From NCBI GenBank assembly GCA_029783825.1, contig JAREIK010017174.1:1-64000 (forward strand): DNA of 64,000 nucleotides, given 5' to 3'. Position numbers and translations under genes: made by a program. The DNA is from Sapria himalayana (lineage: Eukaryota; Streptophyta; Magnoliopsida; Malpighiales; Rafflesiaceae). Positions 50,996 through 63,278 of the stretch are shown here, piece after piece (positions within the stretch are counted from its first letter, which is position 1; every line of letters starts with the position of its first letter). The notes under the pieces are model-generated. The model made no database searches and was not told the DNA's origin. It saw nothing but the letters and a program-made list of their open reading frames with translations.

Positions 50996-52241
50996 TACTG
51001 CACCACACACACATAATGACGAACCACAATACTCACGTGCACATATTTTTGTCCATTTTGGTGTAGCATTTAGAGGAGCCAGCAAGTCCTAGAAGTAGCC
51101 AGAAGTATGTGCCACCAGCTTGTAGAGGGCCCCACTAGCGAGCCGGGATGATAACATTTAGATAACTGACGAGACCGAGCAATGTGGTCGAGAGTAAACC
51201 CAGGAGTAGCTAGGAGTGGGTCCCATTAGCTGTATCAGGCAGCATAGAGGGCCACCCTACCATCGCCCAATAGGAGTAGTGGGTAATCCATGATTAATTG
51301 GAGAGCTGGCAAAATCCGAAGAATCACCAAACATAACCAGTAAGTAATGGAGACCAGACCAGCCACACGGGAGCGAAAGATTCAAACTTGTAGTATATGT
51401 TTGTAGTCTTATTTGTATTTTGGATTTGTATGCACCATGTACTTGTAGAGACGGATCATGACATACTCACACACAAATCTTGTCTGTTATCTATGAAGCA
51501 TGCAATGAGGGCAACTGGACCCATGAGTATCTTTAAGTGGGGCCTACTAATGCATTTTGTAAATACACATTAGGCGATTCTACACTCTCGGGAGCAGAAG
51601 ACCCATCTTTATAGCATTGTGTAATTTTACTTGTTTTCTAGCTTGGTTGTACGCGTAGATAATTAGACTATGAGATGGACCTCATCACACATGCACACCG
51701 AAGCATGCATATTTTTTTATATTTTGTCGGTGCAAAATACAGCCACTTCTTCGAGCTAGAGGAGGAGGCATTCTAACCCAAGAGATACTCTTTTGAGGAT
51801 CATTGGAGCAAAAGAATGTGGAACTCAGAGGTGAGAATGAATTAACAAAGTGCCGTAGATTTGGACTTGTGGATTTATGGGTATTCAGTTTTACATGTAT
51901 TCCATTCCATAGCAATGACATAGGTAAATGCTTGATACTGCATGTTACACACATGCACAATCTTATATTTGCATAATTTAAATATTGTGCATCATTCAGG
52001 TTCCTCAAAAAGGCTTGGACAAATCCGAATGGAAAGGACGCAGTTCGCATAATGACTAAAAGTCAATTCTGAAGTCTGGGAATGCCAGGTGATTTTAGTT
52101 GTATTCATACGCTTGGAATTATTAGGCATTATGTTTTTTTATGTATTTTATGCATAGAATCATTAAGGTGCATAGGATTTGGTGGTCTAACCTAAATTAG
52201 TCAGCTTTTTAGTCTCTTGTAAGTTGTGTGCCTAAATGATA

Positions 52242-52247
52242 AATAAA
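52242..52247 (+). other. Possible polyadenylation signal in Element X
   Basis: AATAAA lies 13 bp before the A-rich tract. Signal, short spacer and A-tract resemble the 3' end of a reverse-transcribed RNA, but in AT-rich DNA the hexamer alone is weak evidence. Confidence 0.4.
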
Positions 52248-52260
52248 GTGTGTATTTTCC

Positions 52261-52350
52261 AAAAAAAACAAAAAAAAACAAAAAAAAAACAAAAAAAAAC
52301 AAAAAAAAAACAAAAAAAAAACAAAAAAAACAAAAAAAACAAAAAAAAAA
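52261..52350 (+). repeat. A-rich tract, expanded (A7-10 C)n
   Basis: About nine runs of 8-10 A separated by single C. The copy 1 equivalent (31477-31495) is only about 19 bp, so this tract grew by slippage after duplication, or the other shrank. Confidence 0.9.
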
Positions 52351-52431
52351 AACCATAAACTCTAAACTTTAAATCCTAAACCATAAACCATAAACTATAA
52401 CCCTAGTCCATAAACCATAAATCCTAAATCT
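52351..52431 (-). repeat. Degenerate telomere-like heptamer array (CCCTAAA strand)
   Basis: Heptamer-spaced variants such as ccataaa, cctaaac and ccctagt. It is the inverted partner of 31398-31476, directly abutting the A-rich tract. Confidence 0.85.
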
Positions 52432-53530
52432 CATGTTTTGCACTTTTATAATCAAATGACTAAGTGATAAATTTAAATTGAAATTTAAAACTTTTAGGAA
52501 TGTCACAGATTTATCTTTTTGTATATGTAACACAAAGTAATGACTAAAGGGGTGAGTTATGGATTTTGTCTCTTTCTTGCTTTAGATTATTGTAGCATTA
52601 GCAATGGTCATGATTGTATATTTTGTCTCTAGAACTCAAAATCAGATCAATGAGAATATGCCATAACTTGTGTCTCTCTGTTGAACATATTGTTATGGCA
52701 CTAAAAATGATCATGAATACATATTTAATCACTATAATACTGGGTCACAGTATTGGATATGATCATAGCTTGTGTATTTTATCTTTATATTGTAAAGTCT
52801 TTGCACTAGGAATGATTGTAACTTTGGACATTCCTCAAGAGCAAAAATCATGACCCTAGAAATAGTTAAAGCTCGAGTACTACTCTTTATAACTTTCTAT
52901 AGCTAAAATTATTGGGATAGGAAATATCACTATGGCTTTTTCCTTTGATTTGTGACCTCAAGTGTCAATATGCAAGACTAATATTTTGAGCAATGATTAA
53001 AACCTTTTATACGTTTGAATATGATTTATTTGCACCTTTTTGGGTATTGTGATCTTGTATACATAACTCATTTAATATAAAAAGAATGAAATGATACTTT
53101 TAATATCCACGAGGATATAAAAAAAGGCATAGATATGCCAATAAAATAAATTTCTTGATTCTTGATTGAAAGAGAGCCCATATTTCTTGCCCTGCTCAAA
53201 CCACCATGGGGCTAGTTTGTTCTAATCGGCTACAAGGTGGTTATTTTTTTAGATTTGAATTATGTTTTAAAAAAATTACTTTGAGTGTGTGCATGAGAGA
53301 TATTTTAGAAGAAATAACAATAATCAATATAAAAAGAATCCTAAACAACTAGCTATTTCAATACATAGGGGTACAACTTTGGTTTATTCTGTTAGCGTAC
53401 ATGAGTCAAATTACCTATGATAGCCTAGTGATTCAACATCAAATATGATGAGACATAATAGAGATAAAGTAAAAGCTCCTATTATTTTGTTTAGAGCTTT
53501 AGCAATCATTCTAGAATTGAGAGAGGAACA

Positions 53531-56500
53531 AAATAAATTATTTTAATTATTTATCAGTTTATTTTTATAGAAATATTAATTACAAAATAAATTATTAGTG
53601 AGACAGATCTAATTTAAATTAAACTAGTATATCCTAAATAATAAATAATAAATCTCATTTTTTTTCATTTTAATTTTAAATATTTATATTTAATTATTTA
53701 TTTGTTTATTTTTATATAAATATTAATTACAAAATAAATTATGAGTTACACAAATATAATTTATATAAATTATTTTTCATCAAAATAATATATAGACACT
53801 TTTTAAAAGAAAAAAAAATTTCAAAACAAAAAATTAATTTATTGTAATATATTTTGCTTTGCTTATAAATTATTTTAGGTTTTGTAATTATAATATAATT
53901 GATATCTATCTTATTAATAATAGATTATTAATTTATTTTTTATCATTTTTAGAATATTTATCAATAAAATTGTTTATATTGAATTTATATGATATATAAA
54001 TATAATGATTATTATAACTAAATATTGAATTCACTTTTGAAAAAATTAAAAAATTATTATATTTTCAAAGGTTATAACCTTAAAAAATGAAAAAAAATAA
54101 TAAAATATAAAATTTTTGTTATATCATTTTTTAAATAAAACCTATAGATCATTAAATGCTTACTTGCTTAAATTAGTAAGCTCAAAAATCACGAAACACC
54201 TAAATACATAAATCTTTTAACAACAATATACTACTTAATAAATAATAAATCCCATTTGTATTTCTATTTATTATAATTTTAAATATTCATTTTAATTATT
54301 TATTAGTTTATTTTTTATAGAAATATCAATCACAAAATAAATAATGAGTGAGACAAATATAATTTTAATTATATAACTTTAATCAAAAAAAAATAAGCTT
54401 ATATAAAGAAGTAAAAATTTAAAAACAAAAAATTATTATTTACTAATATATTTTACTTTGAATTTGAATCATTATATATAGGTTTTGTAATTATATTTTA
54501 ATTGCGATCAATCTTATTAATAATAGTTTATTAATTTATTAATTGATCATTTTTATAATATCGAACAATAAAATTACTTATATTGAATTAAAATGCCTTA
54601 TAATTATTAAGTTATTATAACTAAATATTATATTTACATTTGAAAAAAATTTAAAAATTATAAGAATTTCAAAAGTTATAACCTTCAAAAATGATAAAAA
54701 ATCACAAAAATAATTTTTTATTATTTAATTATTTAAATAAAACTTATAAACCACTAAATGCCTAAATATTAAAATATCTAGACTCCTAAACCCCAAAACC
54801 CCCTAAATACTTAAACCATTAAACCTATATAGCCTAAATAATAAATAATAAATCTCATTTTTACTCGTATTCATTATAATTTTAAATATTCATTTTAATT
54901 ATTTTTTAGTTTTTTTTTATAGAAATATTAATTACAAAATAAATAATGAGTGAGACAGATATACATTAAATAAATTATTTATTATGAAAAAAAAATAAGC
55001 TTATAAAAATAAACAAAATTTCAAAAATTTAAAATTTTATTTAGTAATATAATTTACTTTGATTTTGAATTATTTTCGGTTCCGCTAATATATTTTAATA
55101 AATAACTATCTTAATTAATTATAGTTTATTAATTTATTTTTTGATCATTATCATAATATATATTAATACATTTTTTATATTGAATCTAAAACAAATATAA
55201 TTATTAAGATTATTATAACTAAGTATTGTATTCATATTTTAGAATTATTAAAAAAGTATTATATTTTTAAAGGTTAACCTTTGAAAATCACGAAAATTCA
55301 TAAAAATAAATTTTTTATTATTTCATTGATTAAATAAAACCTATAAACATGAAAATGTGTAAACATATAAATCAATAAACTCCTTAACCTAAAAGCACAA
55401 AAAACATAAACAATTAAATAGTTATACCCTAAATAATAAATCATAAATCTCATTTTTATTAGTATTCATTATAATTTTAAATATACATTTTAATTATTTA
55501 TTAGTTTAATTTTATAAAATTATAAATTAAAAATTAAATTATTAGTGAGACAAATATAATTTAAATAATTTATTTTTCATCAAAAAATGTATAGGCTTAT
55601 AAAGGGATACAAAAATTAAAAATTAAAAATTAATATTTAGTAAAATATTTCACTTAGATTTTGTGTAATTTTAGGTTTTGCAAATATATTTTAAACAATA
55701 TTTATCTTATTAATAATTGGTTATTACTTTTTTATGATCATTATTATAATAAATATCAATAAAATAGTTTATATTAAATTTATATTATATATAATTATTA
55801 TGATTATTATAACTTCATATTGTATTCAATTTTCAAAAAAAAATTTAAAAATTATTATATTTTCAAAGGTTATAACCTTCAAAAAAGAGAAAAAATAACA
55901 AAAATAAATTTTGTGTTATTTTATTTTTATTATAAAACCTATAAACCACTAAATGATTAAATACTAAAATGAATAAACTCCTAAACCCCGAAGCCCATAA
56001 ATACTTAAAACATTAAATTAGTATAGTCTAAATAATTAATCATAAATCTCAGTTTTATTAGTATTCATTATAATTTTAAATATTCATTTTAATTAATTAT
56101 CAATTTATTTTTATAGAAATATTAATTACAAAATAAATGATTAGTGCGACATATATAATTTAAATAATTTATTTTTCATCAAAAAAATGCTCATAAAAGA
56201 GACAAAATTTTAAAAATAAAAAATTATTATTTAATAATATATCTTATTTTGATTTTGAATCATTTTATATTTTACAATTATATTTTAATTTATATCATTC
56301 TTATAAATACAAGTTTATTAATTTATTTATTGATAATTATTATAATATCTATCAATAAAATTATTTATATTGAGTTTACATTATATATAATTATTAAGAT
56401 TAATATATCTAAATATTATATTCACATTTAAAACAAATTAAAAATTATTATATTTTCAAAGCTTACAACTTTCAAAAATTAATAAAAAATCAAAAAATTA

Positions 56501-59335
56501 AATTTTTTGTTTTTTATTCTTAAAAAAAAACTATAAATCACTAAAGATGTAAACAATTAAATAACTAAACTCCTAAACCACAAAAAACCTAAATACTTAA
56601 ACCATTAAACCGGTATATCCTGAATAATAAATAATAAATCTCAATTTTATTTGTATTCATTATAATTTTAAATATTAATTTTAATTATTTAGTAGTTTAT
56701 TATTATAGAATTAAAAATTACAAAATAAATTATGAGTAAGACAAATATAATTTAAATAATTTATTTTTAATAACAAAAATATAATGTTATAAAAAAAGCA
56801 AAACATTAAAAAAAATTATTATTTAGTAATATATTTTACTTTGATTTGAATAAATTTAGATTTTGCAAATACTTTTTAAATAATAACTATTTTATTAATA
56901 ATAGTTTATTAATTTATTTTTTGATCATAATTATAATATCTAGCAATATAATTATTTATATTGAATTTAAATGAATTATAATCATGAAGATTATTATAAA
57001 TAAATATTATATTTACATTTGAAAAAAATTTAAAAATTATTATATTTTCAAAGGATATAATCTTCAAAAATTAGAAAAAATAATATAAATAAATTTTTTG
57101 CTATATCATTGTTTAAATAAAACTTATAAACGACTAAAAGCCTAAACACTTAAACATATAAACTCCTAAACACAAAAGCCAATAAATACATAAACGTTTA
57201 AACTCGTAAACCTTAAATATAATTTAAATAATTTATTTAAATATTAATTACAAAATAAAATATGAGTAAAACAAATATAATTTAAATAATTTATTTTTCA
57301 TTAAAAAATATACATGCTTATAAAAAGAAGAAAAAACTAAGAAAAAATTATTATATAGTAATATAATTTGCTTTGCTTCTGAATCATTATAGGTTTTGTA
57401 ATTATATTTTAATTGATATCTATCTTATTAATAATAGATTATTAATATATTTTTTGATCATTTTTAGAATATTTATCATTAATATTGTTTAAATTGAATC
57501 TATATGATATATAAATATAATTATTATTATAACTAAATATTGAATTCACATTCGAAAAAAATTTAAAAATTATAATATTTTCAAAGTTTATAACCTATGA
57601 AATATAAAAATTTAATAAAAATAAATATTTTATTATTTTAATTTTTAAATAAAACTGATAAACCACTAAATGGATACACAGTTAAATCAGTAAACTCCTA
57701 AAGCCCGTAATGGCTAAATACATAAACCTTTAAACCGCTATATACTATTTAATATTTAAGAAATCTAATTTTTATTTCAATTTATTATAATTTTAAATAT
57801 TCATTTTAATTATTTATTAGATTATTTTTTATATAAATTTTTATTACAAAATAAATTATGAGTGCGACAAAAATAATTTAAATAATTTATTTTTAGAAAA
57901 AAAAATATACACGCTTATAAAAGAAGTAATAATATAAAAATTAAAAATTATTATCCAATAATATTTTTTACTTTAATTTTAAAACAATTTGGGTTTTGTA
58001 ATATTTTGTAATTAATATCTATCTTATTATTAATAGTTTATTAATTTAATATTTGATCATTATTATAATATATATCAATAAAATTGTTTATATTGAATTT
58101 AAATGATATATAATTATTAAAATTATTATAACTAAATATTGTATTCACATTTCAAAAAATTTTAAATATTATTATATTTTCAAAGTTTATAACCTATGAA
58201 AATGACAAAATTTTACAAATTTTTTTTATATATTTTATTGCTAAAATAAAAGCTATAAACCATTAAATGCATAAAAAAATGTATCGCTAAACACCTATAT
58301 GACAAAACCTCTAAATACTTAAACAATTAAATTGGTATACATTAATAATAAATCATAAATATCATTTTAATTTGTATTTAGTAAATTTTAAATTTTTATT
58401 TTAATTATTTATCAGTTTATTTTTATAGAAATATTAATTACAAAATAAATTATTAGTGAGACAGATATAATTTAAATTAAACCGACATACCCTAAATAAT
58501 AAATAATAAATCTCAGTTTTTTTCATTATAATGTTAAATATTCATTTTAATTATTTATTTGTTTATTTTTATATAAATATTAATTAAAAAAAAATTTGAG
58601 TTAAACAAATATAATTTATGTAAATTATTTTTAATCAAAAATATAGATAAACTTTTTAAAATAAAAAAAAATTGCAACACAACAAATTATTATAAAGTAA
58701 TATATTTTGGTTTGCTTATGAATCATTTTATGTTTTGTAATTATATTTTAATTGATATCTATCTTATTAATAATAGATTATTAATTTATTTTTTGATCAT
58801 TATTAGAATATTAATCACTAAAATTATATATATTGAATTTATATGATATATAAATATAATGATTATTATAACTAAATATTAAATATGCTTTTGAAAAAAA
58901 TTTAAAAATTATTATATTTTCAAAGGTTATAACCTTTGAAAATATCAAAAAATAATAAAAATAATTTTTTTTTATTTTTTTTTAAATAAAACCTATAAAC
59001 CTCTAAATGCATACACAATTAAATCTGTATACTCTTAAACCCTTTAATACCTAAATACATAAACCATTAAACCTCTATATAATACAGAATAATTAATAAA
59101 TCTAAATTTTATTTCTATTTATTATAATTTTAAATATTAATTTTATTATTTATTAGTTTATTTTTATCGAAATATTTATTACAAAATAAATTATCAGTAA
59201 GACAAATATAATTTAAATAATTTATTTTTAATCAAAAATAATATATATATTCTTATAAAAGAAGTAAAATATAAAAATTAAAAATTATTATTCAGAAATA
59301 TATTTTACTTTAATTTTGAATCAATTTGTATAAGA
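53531..59335 (-). repeat. Satellite array, - orientation (block S6, right of Element X copy 2)
   Basis: Reverse octamer blocks lie near 54155, 54755, 55350, 55945, 56540, 57130, 57665, 58255 and 59000, plus octamer-less monomers near 53620 and 58480. The order outward from Element X mirrors that left of copy 1 (29646 back to 26745), with one variant missing. Open frame 56249-56431 is satellite. Confidence 0.9.
58916..58943. repeat. Perfect 28-bp satellite palindrome
   Basis: Half-site attttcaaaggtta and its exact reverse complement in a - oriented monomer. Confidence 0.93.
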
Positions 59336-59460
59336 ATATATTTATCAATAAAAAAAATTTGTAATTAATAATTATTCAGAAATAATTATAATAAAAAAAA
59401 TTTGTTTATTATTCAATAAATATTTTTATTGAACTATAATTCAATTTATTCTGTAATTAA
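59336..59460. other. Scrambled junction: satellite switches from - to +
   Basis: The reverse monomer stops inside the 'ttgaatcaattt' word. About 120 bp of repeated short words follow (taattaataattat, attcagaaataattat) before + satellite resumes at 'ataaacgaataaataatc'. This looks like a patchwork join made from satellite fragments. Confidence 0.65.
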
Positions 59461-62400
59461 TAATTATAAAAAAATAAACGAATAAATAATCAAAATGAAT
59501 ATTTTAAATTATAATGAAAAAAAATGAGATTTATTATTTATTATTTAGGGATACTATTTTAATTTAAATTAGATCTGTCTCACTAATAAATTATTTTGTA
59601 ATTAATATTTCTATAAAAATAAACTAATAAATAATTACAATAAAAATTTAAAATTATACTAAATAAAAATTAAAATGAGATTTATGATTTATTATTAATG
59701 TATACCAGTTTAATGGTTTTGACATTTAGGAGTTTAGAGATTTATGTTTTTACGCATTTAGTATTTTATAGGTTTTATTTAAACAATAAAATAACAAAAA
59801 AAAATTTGTAATATTTTCTCATTTTCAGAGGTTATAACCTCTGAAAATATAATAAAATATAAGTTTTTCTAATATGTGAATATAATATTTAGTTATAATA
59901 ATATTATTTATTATATATCATATAAATTCAATATAAACAATTTTATTGATAGATATTATAATAATTATCAAAAATTAAATTAATAAACTATTAATTATAA
60001 GATAGATATTAATTAAAAAATATTTACAAAACCCAAATTGATTCATAATTAAAGTAAAATATATTACTGAATAATAATTTTTTATTTTTAAATTTTACTT
60101 CTTTTATAAGCGTATATATCTTTCTTGATTAAAAATAAATTATTTAAATTATAATTATCGCTCTCATAATTTAATTTGTAATAAATTTTTCTATAAAAAT
60201 AAACTAATAAATAATTAAAATGAATATTTAAAATTATAATAAATAGAAATAAAAATTAGATTTATTAATTATTATGTATTATATAGTGGTTTATTGGTTT
60301 ATGTATTTTGGTATTACGAGGTTTAGAAGTTTACTGATTTAATTGTGTATGCATTTAGTGGTTTATAAGTTTTATTTAAAAAATAAAATAACAAAAAATG
60401 TATTTTAATTATTTTTTGATATTTTCAAAGGTTATAACCTTTGAAAATATAATAATTTTTAATTTTTTTAAAAAGTGAATTCAAAATTATAGTTATAATA
60501 ATCTTTATATTTATATTTCATATAAATTCAATATAAAAATTTTTTTGATAAATAATCTAATAATTTTCAAAAAATAAAATAATAATCTATAATTAATAAG
60601 ATATATATCAATTAAATTATAATTACAAAACCAAAAATGATTCAGAAGCAAAGCAAAATATATTACTATATTATAATTTTTTGTTTTGAATTTATTTTTT
60701 CTTTTAAAAAGTTTATCTATATTTTTTTGATGAAAAATAATTTATAAAAATTATATTTGTGTAATTCTTAATTTATTTTGTTATTAATATTTATATAAAA
60801 ATAAACAAATAAATATAAAAATGAATATTTAAAATTATAATGAAAAAAAATGATCTTTATTCTTTATTATTTGGTATACTAGTTTAATTTAAATTATATC
60901 TGTCTTACTAATAATTTATTTTGTAATTAATATTTCTAAAAAAATAAACTGTTAAATAAATAATGATCAAAAAAAATTTAATAAACTATTATTAATAAGA
61001 TAGATATTATTTAAAATATATTTGCAAATTCTAAATTTATTTAAAATCAAAGTAAAATATATTACTAAATAATAATTTTTTTTAATGTTTTGCTTTTTTT
61101 ATAAGTTTATATTTTTGTTATTAAAAATAAATTATTTAAATTATATTTGTCTTACTCATAATTTATTTTGTAATTTATAATTCTATAATAATAAACTATT
61201 AAATAATTAAAATGAATATTTAAAATTTTTGTTAATACAAATAAAATTGAGATTTTATTATTTATTATTCAGGATATACCGATTTAATGGTTTCAGTATT
61301 TAGGTGTTTTGTGGTTTAGAAGTTTAGTGATTTAATTGTTTAACCATTAGTGATTATTATATTTAGTGAAAATAATTTTTGAAGGTGATAACCTTTGAAA
61401 ATATAATAATTTTTAATTTTTTTAAAATATGAATATAATATTTAGTTATAGTAATCTTAATAATTTTATATAATGTAAACTAAATATAAATAATTTTATT
61501 AATAAATATTATAATAATGATCTATAAATTAATTAATAAACTAGTATTAATAAGAATGCTATAAATTAAAATATAATAGTAAAATCTAAAATGATTCAAA
61601 ATCAAAATAAGATATATTAATAAAAAATAATTTTTTATTTTAAAAATTTTGCTTCTTTTTATAAGCACATATTTTTTTTGATGAAAAATAAATTATTTAA
61701 ATTATTTTTGTCTCACTAATAATTTATTTTGTAATTAATATTTCTATAAAAATAAACTGATAAATAATTAAAATGAATATTTAAATTTATAATGAATACT
61801 AATAAAAATGAGAATTATGATTTTTTATTTAGACTATACTAATTTAATGTTTTGAGTATTTATGAGCTTCGGGGATTAGAAGTTTAGTCATTTTAGTATT
61901 TAGTCATTTAGTGGATTATAGGTTTTTTTTTAAAAAAATAAAATAAAAAAAAAGTATTTTCGTTATTTTTTATAATTTTTGAAGGTTAGAACATTTGAAA
62001 ATATAATAATTTTTAATTTTATTTCCAAAAAGTGAATACAATATGAAGTTAATAATCATAATAATTAAATATCATATATTTTCAATATAAATTATTTTAT
62101 TGGTATATATTATAATAATGATTATAAAAAAATAATAAATAATTATTAATAAGATTAATATTGTTTTAAATATATTTGCAGAACCTAAAATGATTCAAAA
62201 TCAAAGTGAAATATTTTATTAAATATTAAATTTAAATTTTTAAATTTTTGTATCCATTTATATGCTTATATATTTTTTGATGAAAAATAAATTGTTTAAA
62301 TTATATTTATCTCGCTAATAATTAATTTTTAAATTTATATTTCTATTAAAATTAACTAATAAATAATTAAGATATATTTTTAAAATTGTAATGAATACTA

Positions 62401-62835
62401 ATAAAAATGAGATTTATTATTTATTATATATAGTATACAGTTTTAATGGTTAAAATATTTAGGGGTTTTGTCATTTAGAAGTTTAGCAATTTATGTTTTT
62501 AGGCATTTAGAGGTTTATAGGTTTTATTTATATAATAAAAATAAATTTTTTTTTTGATTTTTTCTGATTTTCAAACGTTATAATCTTTGAAAAGAAAATA
62601 ATTTTTAATATTTTTTGAAATGTGAATACCATGTATAATTATATTAATCTTACGAATTATATATCATATAAATTAAATATTAACAATTTTAAAGATAGAT
62701 ATTATAATAATGATCAAATATTAAATTAACAAACTATTATTAAAAGTCTAAATATTAATTAAAATATATTTACATAATTCGAAATGATTCAAAATCAAAT
62801 CAAAATATATTACTAAATAATAATATTTAATTTTT
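59461..62835 (+). repeat. Satellite array, + orientation (block S7, left of hAT 3' fragment)
   Basis: Octamer-block ends lie near 59755, 60353, 61345, 61910 and 62500, with a join near 60955-60965 that skips most of a monomer. The variant order is the mirror of that in S2 (17600 back to 15110). The array runs directly into the hAT 3' fragment. Confidence 0.9.
60421..60448. repeat. Perfect 28-bp satellite palindrome
   Basis: Half-site attttcaaaggtta and its exact reverse complement in a + oriented monomer. Confidence 0.93.
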
Positions 62836-63270
62836 TACAGTGGAGGAAGAAATGGGAGGAGTGGTAGAAGAGATAATTAATTGGTTTTGGATTTTCATTG
62901 ATGTTCCGGGACGGACCTTTGAAATGATTATTATCATGGTTGTTATTAGTTGTATTTTTTTGTTATATTAAGCTGCCTAATTTTAGAAATTACTTATGTA
63001 GTAATTGATGCTACCAATGTTTGTGGTCATCTTTAGCTATTCCTTAATATGTTAAGTAATTGTTTAAAAAATGTAATATTGCAATTATGGTTATCTGAAC
63101 TCCGTTCTGTGCAGGAATTGTTTTCTCCTACCCAAAATCCCCGATCTCAATCCCATCCCGAAATTTTCAACCTATGGGACGAGTCTGGATCTTCAAAAAA
63201 AATCTCTGAACTGTGGGAAGGGACTGGAGACTTGTAATCCCCATCCCATCCCGTCCCATGAGCACCCCTA
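62836..63270 (+). mobile_element. hAT transposon, 3' fragment
   Basis: It matches 7026-7743 of the complete element, apart from about 280 bp (7284-7560) missing here, and ends with a right inverted repeat (63253-63270) identical to that of copy 1. It starts at the candidate splice-acceptor position (tacag before tggaggaag). The right flank copies the chimeric satellite join seen after copy 1. The frame at 63049-63237 crosses the inverted-repeat region and is not a gene. Confidence 0.88.
63253..63270 (-). repeat. hAT right terminal inverted repeat (fragment)
   Basis: Eighteen bp identical to 7726-7743. Confidence 0.9.
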
Positions 63271-63278
63271 GCATTTAG
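63271..63278. repeat. Target-site duplication half, right (hAT fragment)
   Basis: gcatttag directly follows the right inverted repeat and matches 7744-7751 and 38183-38190. Confidence 0.85.

Larger units (their letters stand above)
50996..53530 (-). mobile_element. Element X, copy 2 (inverted relative to copy 1)
   Basis: This is the reverse complement of 30299-32763 across its whole length, with scattered substitutions and small indels. Both borders and the flanking satellite also match in reverse, so it arose by inverted duplication of a chromosomal segment, not by a new insertion. One terminal tetranucleotide has decayed (TACT where copy 1 implies TGTT). On the + strand it holds an AATAAA (52242-52247), an A-rich tract (52261-52350) and telomere-like heptamers (52351-52431). 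The frame 51685-52050 (- strand, 121 codons) is broken by a TAA in copy 1 and has no known domain; frame 52614-52853 is likewise unsupported. Confidence 0.8.
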
